DNA from: Diospyros lotus
Lineage: Eukaryota; Streptophyta; Magnoliopsida; Ericales; Ebenaceae
NCBI RefSeq assembly: GCF_014633365.1
Contig: NC_068344.1
Coordinates: forward strand, 7,703,669 to 7,767,668
Length of the DNA: 64,000 nt
Reading direction: 5' to 3'
Positions 33,401-44,549 of the stretch are shown here, one piece after another. The notes below the pieces were generated by a model, which was given only the letters and a program-made list of their open reading frames with translations, ran no database searches and was not told the DNA's origin. Made by a program: the position numbers and the translations under genes. Numbering within the stretch: the first letter of the stretch is position 1; every line of letters starts with the position of its first letter.

Positions 33401-35863
33401 TTAATTGTAATTCACTAATTCTTTAGGTGATTATGAGATAATTTTTTTTTTGTGAAAGTGTGAATTTTATCTAATAGTAAATAAGACTATTTTTTTGGTT
33501 AAGTAGAAGAAATAGGACTTCAAAATGGAAGCATTTCAACCCGCCCCCCAAATAGAAATGCTAAGAAGGAATTTAAGCATCGCCATCTGCCTCTTTAACA
33601 TTCTCTTGTCTCCATGATAACGTATTTTTTCCCCATCTTTTCTTAAGTTAGTCAACTAGCTTAAAATCTATTATAAAAATTTTTTTACACACTTAGAATA
33701 ATAGATTTAACATATATTCATTAGCCTTATTATTCCCTCCTGTTTTCCTTTTACTCATACATACTCTCTGCACTGCATGGCCCTCTTTTCTGTTTTGATG
33801 TTCCAAAAATTGTATAGCCCAAATGCAACTAATACAGATTTTACTTCTCCATTTCTTTAATCTCCCCCGGTATCAATCTATGTTTGAAGTCAAGCTCCTT
33901 TACCTGTTACAGAGCTCTTCTTCTTGACTTCAATTTTCCCCCTTTCTATAAAATGCCAAATATTTTACTTTATATGATTTTCTGGAAGCCAAATAGATGA
34001 GGTTGAATCATTCTTGAGCAAGTATCCTCCTGTTGATTGGTCTAGAAGTAATTCAAGGGGAATCCCCTCTTTGTGTCAAGTTTGGATATTGTTGAGCATC
34101 ACGTTTTGGAGAACTCCTGAATCTTTATTTTTGACTGGGGGCTGGAGATTGCCGTGATCCTACTTCAAATCTCTGAGATCTTTTGTAAGCCGTGTGTGAA
34201 TTTTATTCCCTCCTGTTTGCTTCTGTGCTTATCTTTTTTGATCTCATGTCTATGAATATGATCGGCGTTTTACTTTATAAATTTTGTGAATTTCAATGCC
34301 ACTCATCTATCACCTTCTTTCCTCTATTCTTAGCCTGTTCTTTTGTCTTCCCATTGATATCCTTTTATCATTCATTGGCCCTGTTTATTCGTAAAATAAT
34401 ATTGGCCCTGTTTATTGCTAAAATAATCTTGCCCCGGTTTATGTCTAAAATAATCTAATCTTAAAACGTTGTCTTCTTTGGGTGCAGTGTTAAATTTGGA
34501 TGACAGCATTGTGCTTGAAAATAGTAGAAATTTGTATCTTTTGGGGAAACTGCAACAATGACCATATGATCTCTGCTTTAATATGGGTCTCTAATGATAT
34601 ATTGAGGGCTTTCAGTTAGTTTTATTATGGTTTGGTCCAAGCCCTCTAGATTAAATATGGCTTGTCATAAAATCTCTGCTTATTGAACTGGTTGTGTCTC
34701 TGAAGTTTATACTATATTAAAGTCTCATTTCATTTTTCTCTTGTTCCCTTATTTAGACACAGGGAATGAGACAAGGCGTGGTTCCCTACACAGGTATATT
34801 TTCTGCATTGAGGAGGATTGTACATGAGGAAGGGATCCGGGGGTTGTATAGGTGAGCTGTTATTAAATACTAATGCAAGTTAATACTTTTACCAGCTTTA
34901 GGATCCACCTTCGACACACCAGAGTATGCTGGTTTTCCAATCATGATAGGCTTTGAGTTCATATAAATTGATTCGTATTGTAACATAGAAAGCTAATAGC
35001 TTGGTGATTTTCAATCTGAGTTGATCATCTATTGAAGTAGGTAGTTCAGTTTTTCTGTCAAGTATATGCATTGTCATAATGCCATTTTTGTGCTTTAAAC
35101 AGTGGCCTTTTGCCTTCATTAGCCGGAATAAGTCATGTTGCAATTCAGTTTCCAGCATATGAAAAGATCAAGTCCTACTTAGCTAGAAGGGGTAACGTGT
35201 TCTTTCCATTGTTCCTTTCCCTATTTTCTTTCTAAAACTGGTTGCTGCAGGAATCTGATTGTGGCATCTAAGTCAGTGCTAATGATATTTATTGATGCTA
35301 TCAGATAATGCAAGTAGAGACGAGCTAAGTCCTTGGAAAGTTGCGGTTGCTTCTTCAGCATCTAAAATAGTTGCCTCCGTAATGACTTACCCACACGAGG
35401 TACTTGTCCGGAATCCAGAGTTATACACAATGTGTGTATGTATGCACAAGTATGTAGATTTCATCATGCATTTGTTATATAATATTTGAATTTCCACATT
35501 CACCAGGTTGTACGTTCCAGATTGCAAGAGCAGGGACTGGCGAGAAATTCGGAGGTGCAATATGCGGGTGTCGTTGATTGCGTTAAAAAGGTGTTTCAGA
35601 AGGAAGGTATTCCCGGTTTCTACCGTGGCTGTGGAACCAATCTGTTGAGAACAACTCCATCTGCCGTCATAACATTTACCAGCTACGAGATGATACATAG
35701 GTTTTTGCGGAAGATTATGCCTCCGGATGAGAAGCATTCAGAAGCCAACCCGAGATCTGATGGCCACGACACTACCCCTCTGGAGGAAAATGACAGGATT
35801 GGGAGTAAGGATGATACAGTTGTACAGACACCAAAAACCCGTCTTGTAAGGGAACCATTGTAG
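21438..35863 (+). CDS. NDT2: Mitochondrial NAD+ carrier, NDT2-type (mitochondrial carrier family), 9 exons
   Basis: Exons: 21438-21522, 21682-21777, 27144-27250, 28243-28291, 28483-28595, 34757-34851, 35103-35191, 35305-35399, 35507-35863. They join in phase to 361 codons plus TAG. The protein is a three-repeat inner-membrane carrier. The signature PxD/ExxK/R occurs as PLDVIKTR (exon 2), PLWVVKTR (exon 5) and PHEVVRSR (exons 8-9), and each repeat has the G..GLYRG-type second motif ([27 protein letters not shown]). Length and text ([39 protein letters not shown]) fit Arabidopsis NDT2 better than the shorter NDT1. NDT2 imports cytosolic NAD+ into mitochondria in exchange for adenine nucleotides. 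The C-terminal 50 residues are a charged extension with no predicted fold. The donor of exon 4 is uncertain: 28288 and 28291 both keep frame. Introns 2 and 5 are unusually long and filled with repeats. Confidence 0.93.
23464..23870. repeat. About 203-bp tandem duplication in NDT2 intron 2
   Basis: Text from GTTGTTATGAT / TTTGTTATTATGATTCC through GTTACAGCCTATAATCA(C/T)GTA to GGGACTA(G/A)TCTCT occurs twice, with the second copy starting near 23667. The copies are clearly diverged. Confidence 0.8.
24326..25100. repeat. Diverged duplication in NDT2 intron 2
   Basis: GTTGGATAT(G/T)G(A/G)G(T/A)CTGCACAGATACTT occurs near 24345 and 24910. CATCTTATTAGTTCA(C/A)AACT occurs near 24717 and 25042. The order suggests an imperfect block duplication. 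There is no coding content. Confidence 0.65.
26290..26517. repeat. 114-bp near-identical tandem duplication in NDT2 intron 2
   Basis: CTTAATATTT(A/T)TGCCTATTTTAG starts at 26290 and again at 26404. The copies differ at only about two or three positions, so this duplication is recent. Confidence 0.9.
27458..27770 (+). mobile_element. Solo LTR (313 bp, TSD CCTAC) in NDT2 intron 3
   Basis: The block starts TGTCACG and ends GATCTGACA. It is flanked by CCTAC at 27453-27457 and 27771-27775. It contains a TATA box (AGTATATAAGGA, near 27608) and a CT-rich tract. The terminal 19 bp TGTCAGATAAGATCTGACA match the ends of the LTRs of the 29808-32326 element, so it belongs to the same or a sister family. 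It lies in the sense direction relative to NDT2. Confidence 0.85.
29808..30149 (-). repeat. 3' LTR of the intron-5 element
   Basis: This is a 342-bp LTR, TGTCAGATC...GTGACA on the plus strand. Its outer 22 bp form an inverted repeat, TGTCAGATC-TTAG-GATCTGACA. Confidence 0.9.
30248..31594 (-). pseudogene. Gypsy-type gag (interrupted) of the intron-5 element
   Basis: Three open pieces read in order on the minus strand. The first (31594-31064) is a coiled-coil-like N-terminus followed by [22 protein letters not shown], the usual start of the gypsy gag domain. The second (31088-30900) has [14 protein letters not shown] and [15 protein letters not shown], the retrotransposon gag core. The third (30667-30248) carries a variant zinc knuckle, [17 protein letters not shown]. 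Frame changes near 31080 and stops at 30670-30900 break it. No protease or RT follows. Confidence 0.82.
31974..31985 (-). other. Primer binding site, initiator tRNA-Met type
   Basis: The minus strand reads TGGTATCAGAGC, 2 bp from the end of the 5' LTR at 31988. Confidence 0.88.
31988..32326 (-). repeat. 5' LTR of the intron-5 element
   Basis: This is a 339-bp LTR matching 29808-30149. Its outer end again forms an inverted repeat, TGTCAGATC-CAAA-GATCTGACA. Confidence 0.9.
32540..32897 (+). pseudogene. LINE 3' end, RTE-like, in NDT2 intron 5
   Basis: Interrupted plus-strand reading gives the C-terminal pattern of plant RTE-type LINEs: KVGAPIKI, then an H-V-R segment, a degenerate VDSTY-W region and a terminal array of GATGATGAC / TTGTTGTT triplets, as expected at the tail of such elements. 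Stops are frequent. The 5' part is absent. Confidence 0.6.
32898..34756. other. Remainder of NDT2 intron 5
   Basis: This is T-rich intronic sequence. A short local duplication (GGCCCTGTTTATT.(G/C)(T/C)(A/T)AAATAAT) occurs three times at 34378-34450. I see no gene or element boundary. Confidence 0.5.
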
Positions 35864-36560
35864 TTTCTTCTGAAAGTATTGAGAGAGCCAAGTGCAGACC
35901 GGCGTGACAGTAGTTTCTTCTTCTTCTAATGGCGGATCGAGGAGGAGAATTTTCCTAAAAGTGGGAACTCCTCAAGATGGCGGTGAATAATAATGGATGC
36001 AATTATTTTAGCTAATGGCTTTAGATGTTGTCTTCTTTCGCATTATGTTCTAACCTTTCCTTGTTCTTCATTCTTCTTCTCATCTTTTTTTGTGGGTCTT
36101 TTCCTCACTTTGGGTGTAAGGAAAGCTAAATCAAGGAGTTTGAATTCAGGCCAATGAAGGCTTTTTAATTTATTTGTGTTTTAAACCAAGCTCTCTCCAT
36201 TTCATTGAATTCTTGTATTTGAGTAGTCTCATTTCAGGCCCACGATACAATCTTCTTGTATGTCGATGTAGCAAATCAAAATATAATATATTATTTTTTA
36301 TCTCGCATTCTCAATGACAATTTAAGCTTTATTATTGAGACATCATTGTTGTTGAATGTTAATTTTCATTTGATTAAGTTGAATCCAGCTATGAGTTGCC
36401 CAGCAAGAGGTTAAATATTATTTTTTCAGTGATATTATTATGCTAAAACAAAATATAATATATAGGAATTAACATGTGTGGCCTTAGTAAGAATTAGGGG
36501 CTTAATTGGGTACCTTTTGGTTTTAGTTTTCTATTTTTAATTTCTTTATTTTGGAAATAA
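35864..36560 (+). other. NDT2 3' UTR and downstream spacer
   Basis: After the TAG at 35861-35863 the sequence is T-rich, as usual for a plant 3' UTR. AT-rich stretches (AAATATAATATATT near 36280 and 36450) could act as polyadenylation signals. No precise cleavage site can be set. Confidence 0.45.
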
Positions 36561-36812
36561 AGAAAACAAGGTAGAGGAGGTGGAACTTGTATTGAATTCT
36601 CATATATGTTCTATTACAGCTCGTTTTTGTTTATTTATAGGTTTAACAGAAGGCCTGTTTTGAACTTACCTCTCCTACATGCTTTTACTAACTCTAGTGT
36701 TACCTCACTGCTCCTTTATTCCTCTCAAAACTATAGAATTGTCATCTTCTCTCAACAACTCAATTTGATAGTTTTGTTGGAATCTTCTTCATTCTCTTGC
36801 TTCTTTGAGGTT
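36561..36812 (-). mobile_element. Probable 3' flank of a chromovirus relic, cut by the copia insertion
   Basis: This AT-rich, LTR-like text directly abuts the copia target duplication AGGTT (36808-36812). It was contiguous with 42725 onward before the insertion, where a chromodomain-bearing gypsy remnant begins. Assignment to that element is inferred from position only. Confidence 0.4.
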
Positions 36813-37604
36813 TGTTGTGAACCCAAGAGAAAATTTTAGGGTTTTTCCTTGTATTTCAAACACTGATGAAAGAAGAACAAAACTGGAAGCACGAAAAATA
36901 AACACAGCACAATAAACAGAAACGAAAAACAGAAATCGAGACAAGAGAGATTTACCGTGGTTCATCTCAAATCGAGGCTACATCCACGTTGAGCTCGAGA
37001 GAGAAGAGCTCACTGCACTATGAGATGAAAGCCCAGATTACACCCACATAAGCCCTCACAAAATCCTCGATACAAACAATGGTTCGAGAAAGCAAAAATG
37101 CCAAATAATCACTTAATACAGATTAGAGGCAACCCTATCGAACCATATAAAATGAAATCAAGCTATACAAGATTTACAGGGAATGAAGAACAGAGAAACC
37201 AAACCAGAACTCCAGCCCCGAAGACAAAGGCTCTTGCCTTTTCTGCTTCTTTTCTCTTTTTCGATTTCTTTTTGTCAATCTCGTCTCAAAGTTTCTGTAT
37301 CCGCTCACATCCCGAGGGGCGGGACTAAAAGCAATGACGAAGGGGCCGGATGAACGATCATAAAGTGAGGATGAAAGGCTGGGATTCAGTCTTACAAGCA
37401 CGATTGATTATTCCCAACAGAAAATGGCAGACGAGCAGGAGATGATCGGGCAAAGGAAAGGGCGGGATCAGGTGCCAGCTGAAGGCAGCCAATGGTTGCC
37501 ACGTGCAGCCATCCAGCAGCTGCCAAATGGCAGCGTTCGGTTGCTGCACGTGGCCTTCCAACCAGCTAAGTGCAACGACACCGTTTGGAGCTTCACAGCC
37601 AACA
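36813..37604 (-). repeat. 3' LTR of the copia element
   Basis: This is a 792-bp LTR. It has the same length as the partner, with substitutions such as TTTTAG against CCTTAG near the start. It is preceded by AGGTT. Confidence 0.93.
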
Positions 37605-37703
37605 ATCTCCACCTTGAAGCACCAAACAGGAAATGTAATCCGAACTTCATGACAAAAGGGCAGCATGCTACAATCCTCTCCTTCATAGCTTTGGTTGATA
37701 AGA

Positions 37704-38012
37704 TCAACCAATACCCACATGCAACAAGTCCAAGCAATGCTTCAATTTTGTTGCATTTAGCAACTTTGTACCCATGTCTGCTGGGTTATTTTCTGTAGGC
37801 ACTTTTAGTATAGAAATAGTTCCATTTAAAACCAAATCTCTAACATAATGATACCTGACATCCACATGCTTAGTACGTTCATGGTAGACTAGATTTCTGG
37901 TCAAGTGAATCGCACTTTGACTGTCTGAATACACCTCAACCTTTCCTTGAAGTAGGTGAATTTCCCGAAGTATACCTTGAAGCCAAATAGCTTCCTTTAC
38001 TGCATCAGTCAC
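37704..38012 (-). pseudogene. Copia RNase H, C-terminal part
   Basis: It reads TDAVKEAIWLQGIL, VYSDSQSAIHLTRN and HERTKHVDVRYHYVRD, the conserved end of copia RNase H with the DSQSAI metal-binding aspartate. Stops upstream (38013-38119) separate it from RT. Confidence 0.88.
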
Positions 38013-38119
38013 AGCTACATACTCTGTCTCAGTGGAAGACAGAGCAACCAGAGGCTGCAGCTGTGACTTCTAGCTGATGCAATTTCACCTAAGGTGAAAT
38101 ATAGAGCAGTAGTGGACTT

Positions 38120-39538
38120 TCAGGTGTCTTTATCCCCTGTAAAGTCAGAATCTACATACCCAACAAGATTAAGAGAATTAAATCTTTTCTTGTAAATTAA
38201 TCCAACATCAACAGATCCATGTATATATCTAAATAAATATTTAAGAGCATCCCAATGAGGTTTACCTGGGTTGGACATGAATCTGCTAAGGGATGATATA
38301 GCATAGGCTGGATCAGGCCTTGTACTAATCATAGCATACATGATAGTTCCAATTGCATTAGCATATGGAACCTTTTCCATTTTAATGATTTCAGAGTTGG
38401 GCGAAGGGCATTGAGATTTAGTTAAGACAAAATGTCCAACTAATGGAACACTTACTGGCTTGCAATTATACATGCCAAACCTTTTTACAACTTTCATTAA
38501 ATAGTCATTTTGATGAACCTTTAAGCTGGAATTTCCTCTATCCCTTTCTATTGTCATTCCTAAAATTTTCTTAGCTGACCCTAAGTCTTTCATGTCAAAA
38601 CTTATGTTAAGCATTTGTTTTAATTCATTTATCTTAGACTTAGACTTAGACTTACTGATTAACAGAATGTCATCTACATACAACAGTAGATAAATGGGGA
38701 TATTTGAGAGAATAAAATAGAAACAATTATCATATTGACTCCTTACAAAACCAATCCCTAAGACAAAACTATCAAATTTTTTATACCACTGCCTAGGGGA
38801 TTGTTTTAAGCCATAAAGAGATTTTTTCAATAAACACACATGCTCAGGTTTATTTGAGTCAATATATCCAGCTGGTTGAGTCATGTAAATTTTCTCTTCT
38901 AAGTCTCCATGTAAAAAAGTTGTCTTAACATCTAATTGTTCTAATTCAAGGTCAAATTGAACAACTATTGATAGCATCATGCGAACGGTTTTAAATTTGA
39001 CTACAAGGGAGAAAATTTCAGTGTAATCTATACCTTCCCTCTGAGTAAACCCCCTTGCCACTAATCTTTCTTTATACCTAATTGGATCAGTAGGAGAAAT
39101 ACCTTCTTTTAACTTATACAACCATTTACACTGAATTAACTTCTGTTTCTGAGGTCTTGGCACCAACTCCCATGTGCCATTAATTTTAAGTGAAGACATT
39201 TCCTCATCCATGGCCTGCTGCCACTTTACATTTTCCTTGGAGCTGACAGCCTCCTCATATGTGGAAGGCTCACTGCTCCTTAATTCCAAGCCTGCCACAA
39301 GGGCACAAAACACTAAGTCTGAATAGGCATACCTTGCAGGGGGTCTTAAAACCCTCCTGCTCCTATCTCGGGCTAGATGGTAATCACTGAGATATTGGGT
39401 TGAGCTGTGATGCTCCACCTCAATCTCATGTTCCTCTTCTTGTTCCTTTTGATCATCATCATGATTAGAGGTTTGATTTGGGGTTGGAACATCTTCTAGG
39501 TTGGATTCTGTTGGAGCAGTTGGAAGAGGATCTTCCGC
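38120..39538 (-). pseudogene. Copia reverse transcriptase
   Basis: This is a 432-codon open stretch (39418-38120). RT blocks appear in order: NGTWELVPRP, KWLYKLKEG, RLVARGFTQREGIDY, QLDVKTTFLHGDLEEKIYM, KSLYGLKQSPRQWYKKFD, the YVDDILLIS catalytic box and LGMTIERDR. It continues into RNase H (GYVDSDFTGDKDT) and ends at a stop at 38120. The text resembles the Tnt1/Tork lineage. Confidence 0.93.
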
Positions 39539-40486
39539 CTACTCCACCTCAATTTGAGACCCTCCTAGAATGATAAAATCATTTGGACTTCTATTAATGT
39601 TGGTTTCTTCAGAGTGAACTGTTTTGCAAGGGAAAGTTGTTTCATTAAAGATGACATCTTTGCTAATAATGATTTTAATCCCACCAGATTGTCTTTCCCA
39701 TAATCTAAAACCTTTGGTTCCTTCTTGATAACCAACAAACACACACATAATGGACCTATGATCTAATTTACCTTCTAATTTGTGAGCATATGCTTCACAA
39801 CCAAACACCTTAAGGTAATCAAGATTTAATTTCCTACCGGTCCATTTTTCTTCAGGGCATTTTAGATTTAGGGTAGTGGAAGGACTTCTATTCACCAAAT
39901 AGGCTGCAGTTGACAAGGCCTCCCCCCAAAAAGATTTTGGCATATTAGAGGTGAATAAGAGGCATCTAACCTTTTCAAGAAGAGTTCGGTTCATCCTCTC
40001 AGCTACCCCATTTTGTTGGGGTGTATACCTCACAATCCTATGTCTAAGTATTCCTTGGGTATTACAGAATTCATCAAACTCTTTGTTACAAAATTCTAGA
40101 CCATTGTCTGTCCTTAAGATTTTAATCTTTCTATCTATTTAATTTTCAATTATGTTCTTCCAAGTTTTAAACTTCTCTAGAGTCTGGTCTTTAGATTTTA
40201 GAAGAAAAACCCAAACCTTCCTAGTGAAATCATCAATAACAGAAAGAAAATACCTGTTACCACCGTGAGTAGGGACCTGAGAAGGCCCCCATAAATCTTC
40301 ATGTATATATTCTAGGCATACCTTCGCTAGGTGGGTTCCCTTATGGAAACCCAGCCTATGTTGCTTGCCTATAACACATGGCTCACAAAAATCGAGGGAC
40401 CCCACTGGCACTGAACCAAGGTAGCCTTGGTTAGACAGTGCCTTAAGACCTTTTAGGCTCATATGGCCAAGTCTCAGGTGCCATAA
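39539..40486 (-). pseudogene. Copia integrase (GAG-pre-integrase plus core)
   Basis: Two open pieces are separated by one stop at 40139-40141. The first, 40462-40139, has the pre-integrase zinc motif CEPCVIGKQHRL and the start of the catalytic core (VIDDFTRKVWVF). The second, below 40138, has the rest of the core with RYTPQQNGVAERMNRTLLEK (glutamate of the DDE triad) and FGCEAYAHK. Confidence 0.9.
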
Positions 40487-40975
40487 TTATGTCTTATCAG
40501 ATTTGACTATGCATGCAGAACTAATATTATCAGAAGAGAAATAACAACCATTCAAAACATACAATCCATTTTTCTTAGCACCAGTTAGAATTAGATCATC
40601 TCCTTTAAACACATACATTGATCCATTTTCTGCTTTATAAGAGAAACCTAGTTCATCTAATGTGCCAAGAGATATTAAATTTCTTTTTAGGCCAAGAACA
40701 TATCTTACATCAGTTAAGGTTCTGGTTTTGTTATCATGCAATTTGAGAGATGTGCTTCCTATACCTTTAACCCTACATGATTGGTTATTGCCCATGAACA
40801 CTATTCCAGATTCATTTTTATCAAACTTATGAAACCAATCAATGTTGGGACACATATGGAAAGAACATCCTGAATCCATGATCCATTCATTATCAATAGA
40901 AGCATTTGAAACAGTAAGAACCTCAGCTAAACAGTTTGAATTACTAGGATTAGCATTTACATTTCCCCCTTACTT
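40487..40975 (-). pseudogene. Copia protease
   Basis: The active-site region reads WIMDSGCSFHM, the copia-type D-S-G triad. It is followed by VRYVLGLKRNLISLGTLDELG, which is diagnostic for this lineage. A stop at 40487 separates it from the LWHLRLGH pre-integrase start, and another at about 40975 separates it from gag. Confidence 0.88.
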
Positions 40976-41738
40976 TTGTTTCTTAATGTAGTCATAACAG
41001 TATTTCTTAATGTGTCCCTCTTTCCCACAGTGATAGCATTTCCACTTTTGCTTACCCTTTTTATCTTTCTTCTTACCCTTTTGCCCTAACCCACTAGCAT
41101 GATCATTATTACCAGTAGAATGTTTTTTTCTCATTCTTCCCCTTTACAAAGAGATTGTTACCAGATTTCTTTAATGTCCCTAGTTCCAGTTCTCTAGCCT
41201 TAATGCCTGAAATAACAAGGTCTAGACTAGGTACTATGCCAGTATATCTTAATGCATGTTTAACAACATCATAATCATCAGGCAATGAATTTAATAGAAT
41301 CATAACTTCACTAGAGTCTCCTAATGCTTGATTAGTACCTCTAAGTAATAATGCAAGCTTAGTAAATTCGTCTATGTTCTCATCCATTGTCTTTGATGCA
41401 TTTATTTTAAAATTAAATAGCATGCCTTTCAGATATACTAAATTAGGTGCAGTAATGACAGAAAATAAAGCATCTAGTTTATTCCAAAGTTCTAAGGGAG
41501 TGGACATACCATTTACCTTGCGAATCACACTGTCACCCAAGTGGAGGAAGATCAGATTGAAGGCTTCTTCTCTGATTTCCTTTGTCCTCGCAAGCTGGTT
41601 TGCTGACCATTTGCGATCTTCTGTCTCAAGTGCTATAAGCACTTTATGATGAGAGAGTAATACTCTCATCTTTTTCTTCCAGCTTCTATAATCTCCTTTT
41701 CCATCAAATATACCAATTTCAAATCCGGTAGAATTCAT
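40976..41738 (-). pseudogene. Copia gag
   Basis: The likely start is the ATG at 41738 (MNSTGFEIGIFDGKGDY). The gag/UBN2 domain follows, with LWNKLDALF and SLPDDYDVVKHAL. A frame change near 41110 leads to the zinc knuckle CYHCGKEGHIKKYC (about 41030-40990). A stop follows at about 40975. Confidence 0.88.
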
Positions 41739-41932
41739 CTTCACCTTGCACGAAGGTAACTTAGGTGGCTCTAGACTCAGAAAAGAATCAACATAGCACA
41801 CACCCGCTGAAATAGACTCTCTCAGAGAAACCCTAGATCACTCGCAAGATGAGTAAACCCCAGAAATGAAAACCTAACAGATTGAAGTTAAAGAAACCCT
41901 AAGAGTCGAACTCAACAAGGCTTTGATACCAC

Positions 41933-42724
41933 TGTTGTGAACCCAAGAGAAAACCTTAGGGTTTTTCCTTGTATTTCAAACACTGATGAAAGAAGAACAA
42001 AACTGGAAGCGCGAAAAATAAACACAGCACAATAAACAGAAACGAAAAACAGAAATCGAGATACGAGAGATTTACCGTGGTTCACCTCAAATTGAGGCTA
42101 CATCCACGTTGAGCTCGAGAGAGAAGAGCTCACTGCACTATGAGATGAAAGCCCAGATTACACCCACATAAGCCCTCACAAAACCCTCGATACAAACAAT
42201 GGTCCGAGAAAACAAAAATGCCAAATAATCACTTAATATAGATTAGAGGCAACCCTATCGAACCATATAAAATGAAATCAAGCTATACAAGATTTACAGG
42301 GAATGAAGAACAGAGAAACTAAACCAGAACTCCAGCCCCGAAGATGAAGGCTCTTGCCTTTTCTGCTTCTTTTCTCTTTTTCGATTTCTTTTTGTCAATC
42401 TCCTCTCAAAGTTTTTGTATCCGCTCACATCCCGAGGGGCGGGATTAAAAGTAATGACGAAGGGCCCGGATGAACGATCATAAAGTGAGGATGAAAGGTT
42501 GGGATTCAGTCGTACAAGTATGATTGATTATTCCCAACAAAAAATGGCAGACGAGCAGGAGATGATCGGGCAAAGGAAAGGGCGGGATCAGGCGCCAGCT
42601 GAAGGCAGCCGATGGTTGCCACGTGCAGCCATCCAGCAGCTGCCAAATGGCAGCGTGCGATTGTTGCACGTGGCCTTCCAACCAGCTAAGTGCAACGACA
42701 CCGTTTGGAGCTTCACAACCAACA
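41933..42724 (-). repeat. 5' LTR of the copia element
   Basis: This is a 792-bp LTR adjoining the primer binding site at 41921-41931. It is followed by the target duplication AGGTT at 42725-42729. Confidence 0.93.
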
Positions 42725-43220
42725 AGGTTCAATTATCTCCTGGGTAACTTTTTCTTTTGTCTTGTAGTGTTATCATCATCTTCCCCTACAAGATCAAACT
42801 TGTCCCCAAGTTTCAAATTAGGGTATAGAGTCTTGAACTAGTGATAATGCTCCCAGGTGGCTTCTTCCATTGTTATTTCTTTTCATTGCACAAACACTTA
42901 TTTCCTTTCTTTTTCCCTAGTACAACACTACCTGGGAATGGAGAATGACTAGTGGCAATATTTAAGGCTAATTATCATGAGATGTTTCTAAAGGTGAGGC
43001 TACTGCAGTAGGTACTGGGGAACCCTTGGAACTATTTCAATAATGAGATAGGAAAACAGGGTGAATTTTGGAATTCGAGGGTATCTACAACTCGTAGGCA
43101 ACATTCCTAATTTTCTTCATTACTTGACACAGTCCATAATACTTGGGGCTAAGCTTGTAGTGTCATTTGTGGGCCACTGAATGTTGTTCATAGGTTGTTT
43201 GTAGGGTTGTAACTGTTGGA
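42725..43220 (-). pseudogene. Chromovirus (Ty3/gypsy) integrase C-terminus with chromodomain, relic
   Basis: Minus-strand reading shows LSPKYYGLCQVMKKI and VAYEL near 43150-43095 (the GPY/F-type integrase module), then KIHPVF. EEATWEHYH and LYPNLKLGDKFDLVGE follow near 42870-42785, the end of a chromodomain. Several stops and frame changes are present. The copia element inserted just 3' of this coding end. Confidence 0.75.
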
Positions 43221-44549
43221 ATAGACAAATGGCTATGTGTATAATTTTTAAAAAATTATATTAGAGATGCAAAGCAAATTTCTACACAAACCATATGCCA
43301 TTTGGATATTTAAACAATGCAACATCACATGATATGTAACAAAATGATAGTGTACCTGAAGGCCCGATGTCAGGTAGGTGTAGAAACGTTTTCTACACTA
43401 ACACCACATCCTCCTCAATCTATGAAGGGCCTAGTCTGTTCACACTTAACAAGTCTTCTGGAATCAACTTGTTGTCCTTCTCCCATGCTAGTAAGAGAAC
43501 ATTGAGTCATCAATACTCGTCTAGTTCTCCCTGTATTTCAAAACCTTCAGCTCAAAATTTAAGCCTGAAGCAACAAGTAGCAGATAGAGAACAAGAGAGA
43601 AGAAGCAATGCAAAATGGAAAGGCCAAGAGGAAATCCATAATCCATGCATAAGCCCTTCTTCTCTCCTTAATCTTCTATTCTTTTACTTAATCTAGGGGC
43701 CCAATACTAGCCCCACAACTCCCTCAAGAACAATTATGAAAGAGACGTGTAAGCCACTAAAATGAGTAGAGGGGGTAAAAACAATTGACCATTTCCTTCA
43801 AACTATCGATTAGTTTTCCTACTCTTTGGAAAAACAATTGACCATTTCTATTAAACTGTTGATCGTTTTCCCAACAATTGAAAAAGCCGATTGACTGTTT
43901 ACAGAAATACTTGACAGTTTCAATTTGCATGTTGCATGATCCCACATATAACTACATCTAGTCCATTAACATTTGACGAACCTTGTTATTAACACCTAAT
44001 GACATTTTTAGACACGTCGTTAACTATTAACAACATTGAGAACATAACAAGTGTAAAGATCTGATTCCAAATGCTACACTTTTTGGTGAGTGACTTTCTA
44101 GATTCACTGCTTAATAACAATCAAATAACATCAAACCCCTTTGAAGCCAGTCTAACACTTCGACTCATCTCAAGAATCTTTCCATCTTCTCGAGATGTTC
44201 TGACGATTCTGGGTAGTGTTTAGAAATGGCCCAGAACAATATAGAAGGTAATATAATCTAACTTCAAGTAAACTTATTACAATTGACGATTACTGTATAA
44301 TACAATCCTTTCATTACTTAACGTTTCGACTAAGTGATAACCATAGAGTTATAAACTTAGAAACTTAGTAACTATGTGTTCAATCTCATCAGCATGACTA
44401 GATGACATCTCAGGAAACTCTTTCCTAATTAATCATGTGGAGAAATTTGATGTTTTGATTTAATGAGAAAATTAATAAATTTGGTCAAAGGATGGTGACT
44501 AAAACAATTAAATATGATATGAAAGGTTTTTGAGAAAGTTGAGCTTCTA
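43221..44549. repeat. LTR-like debris
   Basis: This is non-coding. At 43780-43925 the phrase (A/C)AATTGACCATTTC(C/T) and the variants ACTATCGATTAG, CTGTTGATCG and CCGATTGACTG recur with short spacing. No element ends were defined. Confidence 0.4.

Larger units (their letters stand above)
36813..42724 (-). mobile_element. Ty1/copia retrotransposon, Tork/Tnt1-like, 5.9 kb with both LTRs (TSD AGGTT)
   Basis: Two 792-bp LTRs (36813-37604 and 41933-42724) start TGTTGTGAACCC and end CCAACA. They are flanked by AGGTT at 36808-36812 and 42725-42729. By eye the LTRs differ at about 30 positions with no length change, roughly 96% identity. The minus-strand order is gag, zinc knuckle, protease, integrase, RT, RNase H, which is the copia order. 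The primer site next to the 5' LTR is a variant initiator-tRNA type (complement of CTTTGATACCA, 41921-41931). The polypurine tract is the complement of ATCTCCACCTT (37605-37615). Several single stop codons interrupt an otherwise well-kept frame, so it is complete in structure but inactive. Confidence 0.95.

Noticed and set aside
37424..37798. 124-codon plus-strand frame in the copia LTR
   Set aside because: It is in the antisense of an LTR and runs into the RNase H relic; the matching frame in the other LTR is shorter.
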